This document shows, piece after piece, positions 47,348 to 63,636 of a DNA stretch of 64,000 nucleotides. The translations under genes and the position numbers were made by a program. The stretch's first letter is position 1, and each line of letters opens with the position of its first letter. Source of the stretch: Tetmemena sp. SeJ-2015 (taxonomy: Eukaryota > Ciliophora > Spirotrichea > Sporadotrichida > Oxytrichidae); contig JAJKFJ010021265.1 in the NCBI GenBank assembly GCA_027382625.1, forward strand, positions 1 to 64,000. Reading direction: 5' to 3'. A model generated the notes under the pieces. That model was given only the letters and a program-made list of their open reading frames with translations. It was not told the origin of the DNA and did not search any database.

Positions 47348-50300
47348 ATGGTAAACATATCTGCTAAATTGCTTACAAAATTTCCATCTTAATCTTGCAA
47401 ACTCTTTATGTAGACTCAATCCTCATTCAACTACGACTTATATACAACAGAGGACTAGAATAATCCTTAGCAAGAGTACGTATCCAGATTCCTAGTAAAT
47501 CAAGAAAAGGCTAGTGAAGACATAGATAGCTGAAGGCAGTTAGCAACCTCCACAAACATAAATAGTTTCATCTTGGATGCTTTTGTAGACCAGAATTAAA
47601 AACTCTCCATCAGATTAAAGGATGGTAAAGTTATCTACAAAAGCCTCTTTGAAATTAAGTATGAAGGCTACATATCCTTTCTTTACGAAGACAGCTATGG
47701 CCATAGTGATAGAGCGGATTTAACCCTGCCCAAAGTAGTTCAATGGTACCCTCTTACGTATAGTGACGATCTTATGACCATTTAACTTGAAATTGAGAAC
47801 AGAGATAAGCTCTCTTTGAATATGGTAAAACTTTTTAAGTAATCTCTAACCAATTTTAGGATTATGACAAGATTAACTTGATGTTCGATTTAAGGATGTT
47901 CTTGCAAAATAAAACTTATAATAGCTCCTTCAGAGCTTTCACTTACTACTAGGCTTACGCTTCTCCACAGTACTAAGATGAAGGTATGATTATTTATAAT
48001 TTCATGCCTTTAGACAAGATTTACAGCGTAATGGGAAATTTCGTCTTTTACTTAGCATTAATAACTTTTTGCATAAACTTCTTGATGAATTTCTTTTATG
48101 GCTTTCCCATGAGGCAAATGTGGAAACTTCTTGATTCACTTTAACTGCTTTCTCATGTCGGGCTACTCACAATAGCTCTCCCTTCAAATGCGATCAGTTT
48201 CTTGAAATCAGTACTCTAAATTTCAAATCTTGATGTTTTTCCAAATTCAAGTGTGCAGAAGTCGTTTAAGCTAACTGAATACTAGAGTACGAGGAGAGAG
48301 CCAAGAGCTTATATTTTCGATATCTTTGAAAACACAAATAGCTTTGATATGAGCAAATTCTTAACTGTTTTCAAGTTATGACAACAAAAACTATGTGCTG
48401 GACTCTGGCACCATGTTTCTGATATTCTTTGCTTTTGTATTTCTCTTTGGCCTAGTGTTTTTCGTTGGCTATACTCTTGGAGTCTTTAAATGGTAAGCAA
48501 CTATTTCTCCATTATTTGACTTGTCTTTTTAGTCTATCAAAGTACATAAAATGGGTGCAGAGCAAATTGTTTTATAACAGCCTAATCTAGATATTCCAAA
48601 GAGGCTACCTTTAAATTTCAATAAGCACTTACAAGCATCTAATTACTGTAAGTTTCAATCTAAGAATTTAAACTTAGTATAACAGATCAACTATAGTTTG
48701 GTCAAACTTTTAAGAAACAACTATTGTGGCTTTCTTTCAAATCTGGTTGACTCTACTGATAATGACAGCTCCTTTTATGGGGACTTAGTTCTTGAGAAAC
48801 AGCTATTCAAAGATGAAAAAAGATGATTTCGTGAATGAGTATGGAGCACTGTATGTGGATTATGATCCAACTCGCTAAGACTCTTGTCTCGCTCCTTTCT
48901 TCTTTATGATTCAAAGGCTTATCTTCGCTATTTGCATCAACTAAATACTATTGATATTACCATCAGATTTTTTAAAAATAAAAATGACTTAATTCTAATT
49001 TATTTGAGTGTCTTATAATAATTTTGTTTTGAGGACTAAGTTTACTTTAAGAGATCAGGTGTGGGTCAGATAGTGGTTCTAATAATATTTTGTGCATCTA
49101 TCTTGACTTACTTTGCAGTAAGGAGGCCCTTTGAATCAAGGCTAAGCAACATCCTTCAAATCTACAATCAAAATTAATTTGTAATGAACAATAACTACAG
49201 CAATCTATGTATTTGTGTATAATCAAGCTAAACTGCTTTTGATATTGATCTTAGTGATTCCACTTTGTGACAAGATTGAGAGCACCAAGGGCAGAAGGAA
49301 AATAGGAGAAGCTATAGTTGCTTTTGTCATGATTAACTTCATCATTAACTGGGCTTGTGAGGTAGTTTACAAATGCAGAATCAAATTTTAAGTTTCATTT
49401 TTAGTTCTGATGGTTCAAACTTTGAAATTAAAGATAGAGGAAAGTAAAAAGGCCAAGGAGAAGTATAGCAAGGAATATGACAAAGCCAAAAGCTCCCTTT
49501 GGTAATTTATAAATGAATTTAAATTATTTAAATGAATAAATTTTTTTAAAGATGAAGTTTTTTTAATTCTCAAAATCTTGGGGGGAAAAGTCTAAAGGGG
49601 AAAAGGTTTATCATAGCCAGATCTGAACTAAAGCATAGGTGAGCCGAAAATAATATCTACTCTCGTTGACTATGAGCAAGACTAAAAAAATAACAGAAAA
49701 TAGTCCCAGGTATCTCTCACATCTCAACTTTCAAGGCTTGACTTAAAGCTAAATTCATTCTCAATTTATTGAATTGACTCTGGCAAATACAAACGAGAGA
49801 TTACTCATGTGAGATCGGACAGCCTGAATGATAAGATAAACCCTTTCGCTCACAGTCTGACGTAGAAGGGGAAAGACATGGCTGCTTACTCAGACTCTAA
49901 CTCAGACTTCAACATAGACATGCTCACTAAGAAGCGAGAGTACATCAGGTAGAAGAACATGTCCATCTTCGGCTTGGTTGAGAGGCAATAAAGCTAGTCC
50001 ATTCACTCGTAAAACAGCCTCAGAGATAATTCATTGCAAATATCTTCATTTTAATTTGTATTTATTCATAAAGGCAACCCAATATGAGCAACGATAATGC
50101 GGTGATTGGAGAGCTAGAAAAAGCCAATGCAAGGTTGACCACCACAGTGAGGGATAGAAACCTGAACATACAAATTCAGGACACAAATTCTGAACTGAGT
50201 CTAGACTAGAATTAGATCCATGGCCATGGAGGGTTTGGACTCCTTAAGGCTCAATAGTTATTTATTTTTATTATACTATGTTGAAAAGAAGGACAAACGA

Positions 50301-50809
50301 GTAAGAAGGAAGAAGATAGGGCCAAGTTTATAATTTATTTGCTAAAGTGATCCACCTAATACATTAAGCAAGATGCTCAACAACCAAGACATTTATGAAC
50401 ACACTCTCAATCCTCACCACAGATTTAAATTAAGCATAAACCAATAATATGATGATGGTTTTAAAGTTTTTAAAAATTTTCGCAAATCTTAACTAAACCA
50501 AAATGAAATAAATAAATTTAATGCAGATAGAATTAGCCTGGTGTTGAGTAAGACAAAGAAATCTATGATGTGTTTAAGCTGAGTGAAGCCTCCCAAGTTA
50601 CAGATTAAAATGTGTTCAATGGCTTCAAGAATACTGAGACTCTCTAAGTGGACTTGCCCTACAAAGATAGATTGGACACTACCATAGTTTAAGTTTATTT
50701 AGAAGGAGAGGGCAAGAAAAGGAGTTACAAACTAGTCAGGAGAAAGAAAAAGAAGAAAAGCGATATGGACTAGATTTACAGCGATCAAATGGAAGAATAC
50801 AAAAATTGA
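47348..50809 (+). CDS. Ciliate-type multi-pass surface membrane protein with cytoplasmic tail
   Basis: It resembles the C-terminal half of large ciliate surface proteins that end in a conserved multi-helix block. The chain opens MVNISAKLLTKFPSQSCKL, then has an extracellular-type segment (KLSIRLKDGKVIYKSLFEI, ADLTLPKVVQWYPLTYSDD). Membrane segments follow: SVMGNFVFYLALITFCINFL, MRQMWKLLDSLQLLSHVGLL (the family's 'LLDSLQ' motif), MFLIFFAFVFLFGLVFFVG, EYGALYVDYDPTRQDS plus FFFMIQRLIFAICIN, YFAVRRPFESRLSNILQIY, AKLLLILILVIPLC and IVAFVMINFIINWACEVVY. A charged cytoplasmic tail with coiled-coil and Ser-rich parts runs to TGA 50807-50809. Introns (35-40 nt) are at about 47829-47863, 48494-48532 and 48649-48682. 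Frame breaks near 47531, 48823 and 49200 and some AT-rich inserts are unresolved. No signal peptide was found, so the N-terminus may be elsewhere or truncated. Confidence 0.65.
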
Positions 50810-50867
50810 TTTACTTATGAGTAAACGAGATATATTTACAAAATTTAACTCCACATTAAGGAATTTA

Positions 50868-53800
50868 TCAAGAAATTAGAATTGGTATAAAAGTGTTTGG
50901 TATGTATTGGATAATTTTAAATTCAGCTTTAATTGGGGATGTTTTGCTCCATGTGGTGATCTCTGTGCGTATTTTCCAGACTCTACACTTGCTCAGCCTG
51001 CGCTTCTTCCACGTTTTCCAGTTAGTTACTTGAGTTGCTGATGTTTAATAAAACTAAGAGAAGTTTCTATGATCATTGACACTAAAGGAGTCCTGACTCT
51101 CGATGTACTCCCCAGTCCCACCAATAGAAGCCCTTAGCTTCTTCCTTAAATATAAATAATTCATTGCAAAAGATTAAAACTAGTTTCTCATCTATTTATA
51201 CATATGGATAAAAGTATTGATCTTCCTTGACTTTGGTTTTACAACTGTGAGGGTGTTTACTTATTGCTACTAATGCTACTATGGAATGGGCTCTTGGGTA
51301 TTTGTGATGGCAACGGAATGCTGATATAGAATGGAGCTAGAGCTGTGTGTTTCGGCTGGGACTAAGTTTATATTGAGATAGTTAATTTAAAACAATGATT
51401 ATTGATTATTGAGCTGCCTAGACTAGTCAAGAGCTTACTCTGTGAGAGTAGCTCCCCTATCTTGGAACGATTAGTGCCCTATATGCAAGATTCCTCCTCT
51501 TCAGTTATGGTTTGAGCCACTCCATCCTTCATCTTTAACTCATCCAGTTCCTGCTCTATTATCTCGTTCACTCTCTCCGTATTCAAATAAGAGGCAATAA
51601 GCAATTTCATTCTTTCATATAAGAAGTATTCAACCGGTGACTGTTAAAAACAAAGTAAGCTATTGGACTCCCCACTCTTACTGCTGGTTATGTAGTTAGA
51701 TTTTTGAGCATTAGTGTTATCGCTAAGATTTAAGTTAGAGAACTTGAGGGGAAGATTGCCACTGACTAGATTGTTGAGCTTTGGCTGCTGAGCATTATAT
51801 ACATTTGAATCGGCTGGGTAGTCTTAGTTGCTGCTCTGTCTCTTTTGGGGAAGGGAGTTGATGGGGGCAAGAGTTTCCTAGTTATCTATTACATTATTCT
51901 TGTGGACTTGGTCTTCATGGTTTATATTTGACTTAGTATGAAGAGTAGTTGATGATGGAATTACTTCCTTCGTGGAGGACTTTCTTGAATGAGGAAGGAA
52001 AGATGGAGAAGTAGGTTCTGAGTCATTAGATGGATCTGATGAATGAGAACTGGAAGAAGAAGAACTCAAGTTTTGAGAGTCCTTTGAGGATGAAGAAGAG
52101 TTCGAAACTGATTAGAGTTTGAGTTTATCTTCCTTGACTTATCTAAAAGTGATCAACACAAAATTCACTTTAATGTAAATGAGTTAACTTGATTGTGCTA
52201 TTTTTGATTATTGAATATATTTGTAGTATTTTATTTCTGTTCTTCCTTGTTATCAATTGACAGTTGAGAGGCCTTTGGATTATCATCTATCATAAAATAT
52301 GAGCATAGTTGAGGCTGACCTTGCTTGGAGCATCTTCTTTTTGTTGAGCAGGTACTTCATGTGCTTTACAGTCTCCATAGCAGCTGCTTGGTGGACTGAA
52401 GTGAAAGCCTGTCCTTGGACTTGATCTTGAGGCCCTTGAATGGTAGTCTTACGCTTCTGCTCAATCTGCTGGACCTCTTTGACCACCTGGATATTGGAAA
52501 CCTCCTCCTTGAACTTCATCTTATTTATGTCTTACTCTAAACCAATCAATCGAACTATCATAATATGATAGTGCTTCATACAGTTTATTTTCTGCTTCAT
52601 TTCTTTCTGCGCCCGTCTGTAGTCATTAATGTCGTATTAAAGCACAAACATAAAATAATATGGATATATTGCTCTGAACCAAGCATTTCGAAGTTGTCCT
52701 GCTGCTTCTTGATGATGTTATCGTTCTCCTTATTATAACAAAATAATAATGATATGCAGCTAGTCCAGCACCACTACTCTCAGAGCGAGTGCCTCCAACA
52801 CGTCCATGAACATGTAGTCAGAGAAGTTGTTGTAGATCGGCAATTATATTAAATAAATAAGCCAATTCCAGGTTGGCGATGAAGCGCTCTTGCTAGTAGG
52901 TCTTCTCCTGCATTTTCTCATCCCAGCCCAGTGGCTTGCCCAGTTCAAACAGAAACTCACTCAGCTAGGAGATCTTGATGTAGGTAGTGGCGTTTGGATC
53001 GAACTTAGCCCAGGTCTTGCGGAACTTATCCAACTTGTCCTGGTTGAAGAGCTTAGACTCTTTCTGCTGAGTGTCCTCATAGCCCTGCAGGATGATGGCT
53101 ATGAACAGGTTCAGGAAGATCAAGTTCACCAATATAAATACTGCTTATTATAGCTGTAATATTTATATAATAGGATGTAGCTGTAATAGAACAAGTAACC
53201 TATTTCTCCAGAGCCACAACCAATTGGCATGTAGCCGTTGTCCACGTAGTCTTAGTAAGAAGGATTCTCAATGCACTGAAACTGGATAGACCTTCCCTTG
53301 ATCGAGGCGTCCATAATCTGATCCCAGGCATCTCCAGTTGAAATCACGAACAAAGTCACAAAAGCATTGGGGAAGGTCTCGTAGTTTAGAGTATCAGTAA
53401 GTAGGCCGTTTCGCATCACGTCTCCAAAGATTATCACTCCCACGATGGAGTAAGATAGAGAAGCAAAAGCAGTAGCCCTCCCACATTGGCAAGAGCAGGT
53501 ATGGTGTAGATGAATGAGTTGAAGACAGTCTTGAGAGTCTTGGCTTTCTTGACGAGTCTGAAGACTCTGGTGATTCTAAAAGCTCTGATGATAGTGGTGG
53601 CTCCTCCAAGTCTTACTGAAGTAAAAGAAGAAAACATTATTCCAAAGAGAGATCCCAAGACTACGATGAAGTCAAAGATGTTCCAGTTGTCATCAAAGTA
53701 CTGCTTGTCTATAGCTATTAACTTAATCACTGCCTCCATCGCAAATACTGCTGTGAAAATGTAGTTTAGCACATCTCTAACAAATATAGTTATCTACTCG

Positions 53801-56800
53801 ATTATATGTATCTGTAGAGAATGAGACTCTGTAGGGTTAGTTGTAGTACTTGATAAGCAGAATGAGAGTGTTGACGATGATGCAGCCAAATATGACTCTG
53901 TCGAATATCTTGTTCTTACTTAGCACGAAGAAGAATCTCCTGAACTTGTTGTCAGGCCTCCTGTGGAACTTTATTGGCTTCGCCTTGAGAGTTATCAGCA
54001 TCGTAAACCTTAAGATCTATAAAGTTATTATCATGATTTACTTTTTGTTGGATTATCAATCCACTGCTTCTGGCTATCAGTGAGTAAGTTATTGCCCCTT
54101 ATATTATCCTTCTCTCTGTTGAAGATGCTGATGACCACACCGACGAATAGATTCAGCATGAAGAACGATCCCACGATGATGAACACTATGAAGAAAAACA
54201 CCCAATAGAACATTTAATATATGTGCTATTGGAATATACCAATAGAAATTGAATTCTCTACGAGGTACATAATCTATCTGAGTGCACTGAGTGCCGATGT
54301 ACATAATATCTGACCAGCCAGATGTGGTTGCCATTTAGAACATAGCCTTCATGGCTTCAAAGATATTGTCGAATGACCAGGGCTTGTTAATCCACTCGCC
54401 TCCGAAGCTCAGGCACTCCCACTTGTGATATATAATAAGTAAGTGATTAATGAGAGGGAAGTTATTGGGGTCGATATTGGTATGATCGCAGAAGAAGAAC
54501 TTGCCCTTGAAGAAGTTGACTGCGATGATTCCAAAGATTAAGAAGAAGAGCATGGTGATGATCGTCACGTTGATAATCTATGGAATTGCTTGAATGAGAG
54601 CCTTGATAGCCACTTTGAGTCCTTCGTTCCTGCCTATAAGTCTAATTGCTCTGACTACTCTGAGCATCTTGAAAGTCTTGAAGGTGCTTGAGAGAGGAGT
54701 TAGTGAGATTATGGAGAAGATAATTATGATGAAGTCAATTACATTCCAGGGATTCTTCAGGTAACTCACTAACATATGAACATTATACTCTAATGATTGA
54801 ATTGTAACTGCCCTTTCCGTTTCTAATGAAACCGAAGGCTACTACTTTTAGGACGCACTCCATGCAGAAGATTATGGTGGTCACTATATCCAGCATCAAT
54901 AAAGTTTCCTGTAGCTTTGAGTCTGGGTCGTTCAATCATCAAAATCAGTAAAATTTAATTTTTTAATAGGATTACTTCATGAATGGCCTTTCTAAAAATA
55001 TAAAGCAAGTTGCACACCTGATATCATAATCACTACGATTATGAACAGTTCAAACCAGTTGCTCGTCACTGTTTTGTAAACTACTTGCCTTATTCTGTTA
55101 GTCTAAAATTGATATTAAATTAATTTTTATATCTGACTAAACAAGTTCAGAGATATGCCCACTATCTTATTTCATTCATAAAATCTATTTAAGTTATTGA
55201 TTGATTTATATTTCCCTTGTCTTCTAAGAACTTGTTTGCCTTCTTTCTCTTAATCTAAGTGTGACTCTCCTCATCTCCATCTTGAAGCAGCAAGCCTTTT
55301 GAAGAGTTCAACTCATCGTGCTTGGCACTAAGCATGTCCTTGCCACCAAGTGTTAATGCAAGACTTCCCTTCTCATTCAATAAAGTATTTATTGATTTAA
55401 TTCTTGGCACTCTAACTCAAATCATTATGTTTGAAATAATTATAATTTTAATGCTATCATACTTGGAGTCACTCCTTGTTCTCCTTCTTCTGCATCTCTT
55501 TGTATACAAAGCAAACTTGTCTCTAATGAAAGTAGCTATCTTCTCAGCAGTAGTTAGTTTCTTCTGATCTCCGTTAAGGAAGTCATTCAACTTGTCCTAG
55601 ATAAACAAATATATTAAACTACTATGCATTAATATCTTGGTTCAGTGATTCCTCATCAAAATTCTCCAGTAAGATAGCAAGGAACAGATTCAGCAGGATC
55701 TTCTGTCCGATTATGATCAGACTAACGAAGTATATGATCGATTGGGCACTCCCAGCCGACCTGTAGCAGTCGAAGAAGATAGTTGACCAACCGTCGTTAG
55801 TCAGGATTATGAACACAGTTGTGAACGCATTTATCAAGTTGTCAAAGTTCATTTAATTTAATGAATGTGATGGTCTACTATTTAAGTTCATTTAATTTAA
55901 TGAATGTGATGGTCTACTATTTAAGTTAGTGTTGGTGGACATTCCATTCTCAAGATCCACTGATCCATCTGGGCCAAACTTTACTCTGTTTGCAAACAGT
56001 TCAAGAGCAAGAAGAGCATAGATGAACATGAACAGAAATATGAGTTTAAGTGAGTTGATTAATTTAAATAGGAGGATGGAGAAGGTACTGATGTCCTTCA
56101 GAGTGCTTTTCATTGTGGTAAGTAAATTCTGCAATTTCTTCCAAGACTTAGCAAGCTTGAACACTCTCAGTAGTCTGAAAGCTCTAAAAGCAGTGATGGC
56201 TCCGTTACTCTCAGAGTTTAAGGCTTGTTGCAGAGAGAAGTCTATCATGCTAGAGAGGACTACGATGCAGTCAAATAAAACAAATATGTTGAAGGCATCC
56301 TTCAGGTAATATTTCACCCCACTTCCGATCAGCTTTATCAGCATTTCATTTTAAATAACTACATATGAAAATGTTCTTTAATTTCTGCCACGAATAGGAA
56401 GGAAAAAAGAGAGTTGACAGCATCTTACATATCTGATGACTCTTTTTCGATAGGGTACCTGTCTAAAGATAGATCAATAGTGTTGCCAATAATTAGCAGA
56501 GAGATGAAGTTAGTGAAGAACCTGTTAATCATAATTCTATAGAAGAAGTTGTAAAGCTTATTCGTAATTAAAAATAAATAAGAACTTTATCTTGATTCGT
56601 CTCTGCTCTTTTTTGAATACTGAGTTCTAATTTAGTCATGAGCTCCTCTTTACTTTGCTTTGAGAGTTTCAGACTAAGCTTCTATTGGACTAGCGTTCTT
56701 AAATTGGTCTATTAATTTGATAATATGATATCTATTTGTTTCCATCCTTGTCCTGTAAATCTTGCCTTGCTTCCTTCAAAACTTAATCAATCTTTAAACT

Positions 56801-59800
56801 TAGCTGATGTATTGCTCTTGAGTCCTGAATTCTTCCTGTTTCTTATTAAGCATTGAACTCATAGCCTGTGCAAACATGCTCTTTGCTCCCTCTGCTTTAT
56901 TTGACTCCTATGCTTTTTCTTCCTTTCTCATCTGAATTAACTTCCTCAGAATTTCACTTCCTTATGCTTCAACTTAAAAATATAATATTTAGTATATGAG
57001 CAATCTCCATCAGTTTGGTCATTTATTTCTTGAGAATGTTTCTCTAAGCCATAATATCATCCACCTCTTTATCCGTGTATTGCAAAGAAGCACTCTTATC
57101 CTAATCTAGTTTCTAATCCATAAGATTCACCTCTTTCTCCTGTATTGCATACATTTCCTAGCTGTCTTCTAACCTATTAGTGACTTAGAAACATGCCTCC
57201 CTATTTTTCTATTAGGCTGTCTTACTTAACTGAGTTTAGTTGCTTGGCGTGTTCACACCCTCATTTATTTTTAGTCTGAACTTTGTCTTCACAGTCTTAA
57301 TACTCTGATCATCATCATCTTCTTCCTCATTAACCACAATATATAGTGCATTTACATTTCTGTCATCGTTTTATTCAGGGATGATTAAGTCTTCAGGTGG
57401 TCTTCCACTTTCTGAAGCTAGGTTTGTGAGTTGCTTGAATAGCACATTCAAGTTTAAATGTAATTGTAATTTCAAGTTCTGATGGATGATGCTTTATAAA
57501 ATTAAAAGTGTTTACAAGTAAATTTAAATTCTGCTCTGACTCAATTGCTTTTAATGATCTTGCTCTTTCTTGAAAAGGGTGAAGGTGTTGACCACCTTGT
57601 TCTGGATGTTTCTATTCTTCAGAAAACTAAAGTCTGCTGTCCTTTCTTCTATTTGTCTCTCTTCTTGCTTCTAAGTTATAGAAGTTAACTTCTTAACCAT
57701 GGGAGTTCCTGGTTAAGGAATGCTGCTGCTTGGTCCTAAACTAAAATTAATTTTAACTAGGAGTTAAAGGTGGTGCCTAGTCAGACTGAGGGTCTTAACC
57801 TGGGGCTTGCTTTTGCTTAGTAGGATCGTTTAGTCCCTAAATAAAAAGCTTGGTGGTCAGGATTGATCGTGACCTCTATCTGAACAAAGATAAAGAAATA
57901 TCTTTTAATTTCACTGTTCTTGATGATTTGGAATTTAGACTCTAGAGTTGGGTTCATTCTCTTTTGCATATTAGGAGATGCGGGAGCAACTGAGAGATCG
58001 CCCCTCGAAGGCACATTTAAATTTTAGCTTTTTTCAGAATGCTCTTTATCCTGTACTTTGCCTTCTTCCATAGAGGTGAGGGCACTTACTGCTGAGATAT
58101 CAGAAACTCTTTTGTAAAGAGGAGGCTATCTTAGTTCCTGAGTGATGGATTTCTTTAATGATGTCTGCAAGTCAGAACTTTGCTAGTGAGCTGCTAACCC
58201 TAATTGCTAGAACCCTCCTCCCAGAGCAATACTGCTGTCACTCTTTTTGGAGGGAGAGGGTTTGAGCAAGTTTTTCAAAATTGCAGGAACTCCAAGCATC
58301 TTTGTGGATTGCCTTGGCTGTAGAGTTTTCTCAGTGAATTTATCTGTGTTCATTTGCTATTGAGTCTTTTCAGTTTCTCTCTATTATGTTACATACTACT
58401 GGATTTAGGACTCCTTTTCTCTTTTCTCTTCTTCCTTCTTGTCCTCTTCCTCTCTTATCTTCCTCTCCTACTCATCTTCATATTTCCATAAATGGAAGAT
58501 AAGAAATATCAGCTTGTCTAATATTTGAGTATCTCAAACTGAATTTCCAATCTTTGTATTCTGATGAAAGCTTGGATGATAACTGCGAGGATCAAATTCA
58601 TGAGGAAGAAGGAAGCCACTATGATTAGCAGAATTGAGTAAAATGCAGCCATGAAAGGTATCTCAGTGTCTTCCAAATTAAGCATGATTGGAGTCCACCC
58701 GTCTGTCGTGACTATCTGAAACACTGTTAGAAGTGAAACTGCCACGTTATCGAAAGTGGTTATCCCATAGTTAATCAACGGATTAACAAATAATATGGCT
58801 AATCTTAAATATTCGTTGTAATGTTTTCGTAAGCAAGATCTATATTGTAGTCAGCTGGGTTTCCACAGTAGTAGCCATTAGGGCAAGGATAATTCCCAGA
58901 GTCTGTTGTTGTACAAACTCTCTACAGTTCATCCACCTGCTTCCAAAAGTTTGGACCCTCAGGCTAAGGATAAATTAATATGGAGTTTATTTTTTGGATT
59001 ATAACGGCATCTGTTGTAAAGAACTCCATTATACTGATGCACTCCCAAGATAGCGAATAGAATGAATATGAAGGCCAAGAATATTGCAACGTTGAAGAAA
59101 TCTGGCAATGACTGGATTAATGCTCCAACTAGCTTCTTATTTAATTGATATTCCATTAAATTAAAGTTAAACTAACTTCTTCATGCCTAAGATGAATGAA
59201 TGAAGAGTTATGGTAGACTTACTTGGAACTGCATTTATACTTCTGAGGGGTCTGAGTACTCTTAAAACTCTTAAGGATTTGAGCTTAATGGATCCTCCTC
59301 CCATTTCCATTATTCTTCATAACATATTAAGAATAATGAACTGCCTTACCCAGTAATCACAACGAAGAAGTCAATTATGTTCCAGCCGTCTCTCAGATAA
59401 GAAAATTTACTCACTATAAATCCGTACCGACTATCTTCATCACGCACTCTACCAAAAACAAAGAAACATTAAAAGATTTAAATAAGCAAACAAATAAGTG
59501 AGACTGTCTCCAATTTTGTCAAGAACCTATAGGATAAAAGTAAATCTCACTGTTAGTTACTTAGTTATAGGGGGTCGTGGCGTCTCGATCTCCGTAATCA
59601 TAGATTGCTAGCACGATTGAGTTTACCAAGATTAAAACTAAGATGAAGTTCTCAAAGGCTCTAACAAAATATTAAGCTATTGATTTGAACTTACTTGTGC
59701 TCAAGCATTAAAATAAATTTTTTTTGTTTATTTCATTCGAACGATAATTCTTCTGAATATATTTCTCTGTGAAAATATGTAGAGTGTTCTCTTGTCGTAA

Positions 59801-60776
59801 ACTCCTCTTAACTTAGAATATTTATATGATCTTAAGGGCGAAGTTTAATTTTTCTTTCCATACTTAAATGCCATCTGGACTATTTAGTTTTCTTCACTGA
59901 CTTCATAGTCTTCATCCTCTTCACTGGTTTCTACCTTTGAAACAATGACTGCCTTCTCTTTTTAGCTTAATCACCTTTTCATTTTTTTTTTCTTGATTTT
60001 GGCTTTGTTTGAAAGAAGTCTTGACTCTTGGAGAATCCACACCTCTGCCTCCACCGTTTTAGTTTAGTTTCTCCTAGCTTGAGTGCGGTTGCTCTTCTTA
60101 CTGAGACATCTAGTCGCTCTTTCTTTTATGGGCGAGCATGGCTCTGCTCTTTTTCTTATTGAATTTGCTTTTGGTGTTAGGACTGCTATTTTTAGCGTTT
60201 TCCTTTGAACTGTTATGGCTTGAAGAATTATTTTAATTATCTTCTTTCCGCAGACGAGGGGACATCCACTGAGCCATCTTCTACTTACACACGAATTAAC
60301 ATAATACAAATTATATTAATATATATACTTGGCTTAATCAATTACTTTCTTTGACTCAAATAAATAAGTTATTATTGCAAATGCAGAGGGCTAAAAATAA
60401 TAAGTTAGTTAGCGAATCAATTACCTCAAGATCTGGGTCGTCAAAGGAACCTAGTTTTGATATCTCCTCCCTAATGAACTTCTGAGAATGTTTTTTCCTA
60501 ACTGGCAATTAAGAAGAAGAATTTTGCTCTCCACTGTCATCCATTTTATCGTTCCATTACTTCCGAGCTCGATCCAGCTTTTGCTTCTAATGCAAAGGTT
60601 CAAGATAAACATACACAATAAAAAAATGGTTTTTAAAAATCTTTAAGATTGATAATAGAAAGTACCTTTTTATCTAATTCCTCCTGTTTGAGGCGGTCAA
60701 ATTTTTACTTAGCCAAGTCTTGGTTATCCTGCATACGCAGGCCTTAGTTTATACCGGCACTTAGTCCTGAAAACAT
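50868..60776 (-). CDS. Four-domain voltage-gated cation channel alpha subunit (CaV/NaV superfamily)
   Basis: A plasma- or ciliary-membrane channel. Start MFSGLSAGINQGLRMQDNQD (ATG 60774-60776), then an intron and a charged N-terminus. Domain I (59.7-58.5 kb): S1 ENFILVLILVNSIVLAIY, S4 KLKSLRVLRVLRPLRSI, pore TTDGWTPIM. A long Ser/Pro/Gln linker spans 58.5-56.4 kb. Domain II (56.35-55.6): S4 FRAFRLLRVFKLAKSWKKL, pore LTNDGWSTIFF. Domain III (55.1-54.0): S4 FKMLRVVRAIRLIGRNEGLK, pore ATTSGWSDIMY. Domain IV (53.9-53.1): S4 IIRAFRITRVFRLVKKAKTL, pore STGDAWDQIM, S6 LVNLIFLNLFIAIILQGYED. The C-terminus has a CaV-like pre-IQ region, then Ser-rich low complexity, ending TGA 50868-50870. The filter positions read D/D/S/D. 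Many short introns interrupt it, plus at least one IES (56041-56070) and a 39-bp in-frame duplication. Confidence 0.92.
55847..55924 (-). repeat. 39-bp exact tandem duplication in the channel domain II S5-pore loop
   Basis: Units 55847-55885 and 55886-55924 are identical. On the - strand they are in frame and repeat the 13-residue unit NLNSRPSHSLNQM just before NFDNLINAFTTVF, the domain II pore helix region. Confidence 0.9.
56041..56070 (-). other. IES in channel domain II S5, pointer TATTT
   Basis: AAATA on + strand at 56036-56040 and 56066-56070. Removing 30 bp turns ILLFKLINSLKLIFLFMFIY into a continuous helix ILLFLFMFIYALLALELF. The insert is a multiple of three without stops, so it could be missed as coding. 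Confidence 0.7.
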
Positions 60777-61074
60777 GGCTCAATCAATTTGGCTAATGAT
60801 AATTTAATATTTGTGTTTAGCCCTGATTAATATTTATAACTCTTCCAAGAATAATTAATCTCGAGAATTTCAAAACTAATTGGGCGATGAATGTATGTAA
60901 TTCTCTTAGTTATTTAAAATAGATAGTTCAAATAGTTGCTGCTGTTGTTCAAACCTACTGATCATCAAATTTATGTATAATTTATCTAACATATTCAACC
61001 TAGGATAACATAGAGAGGAGTTTGAGAGATGAAAAATAGCGGAAAATATAATTAATTATAGCATATTCCCGCAA
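60777..61074. promoter_or_regulatory. Shared divergent upstream region, channel and MCM5
   Basis: 298 bp between the two start codons, transcribed outward in both directions, AT-rich and without coding. It must carry both promoters and 5' UTRs unless one start is misplaced. No specific motif is recognised. Confidence 0.5.
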
Positions 61075-63546
<2,472 letters not shown>

Positions 63547-63636
63547 ATTATTTTCAAATATTACAAGAAATATATAAGTTGTTTGTATTTTGTTTGTTTC
63601 TTAAATTAATAATCATTCTTATTAAAAATGTCATTG

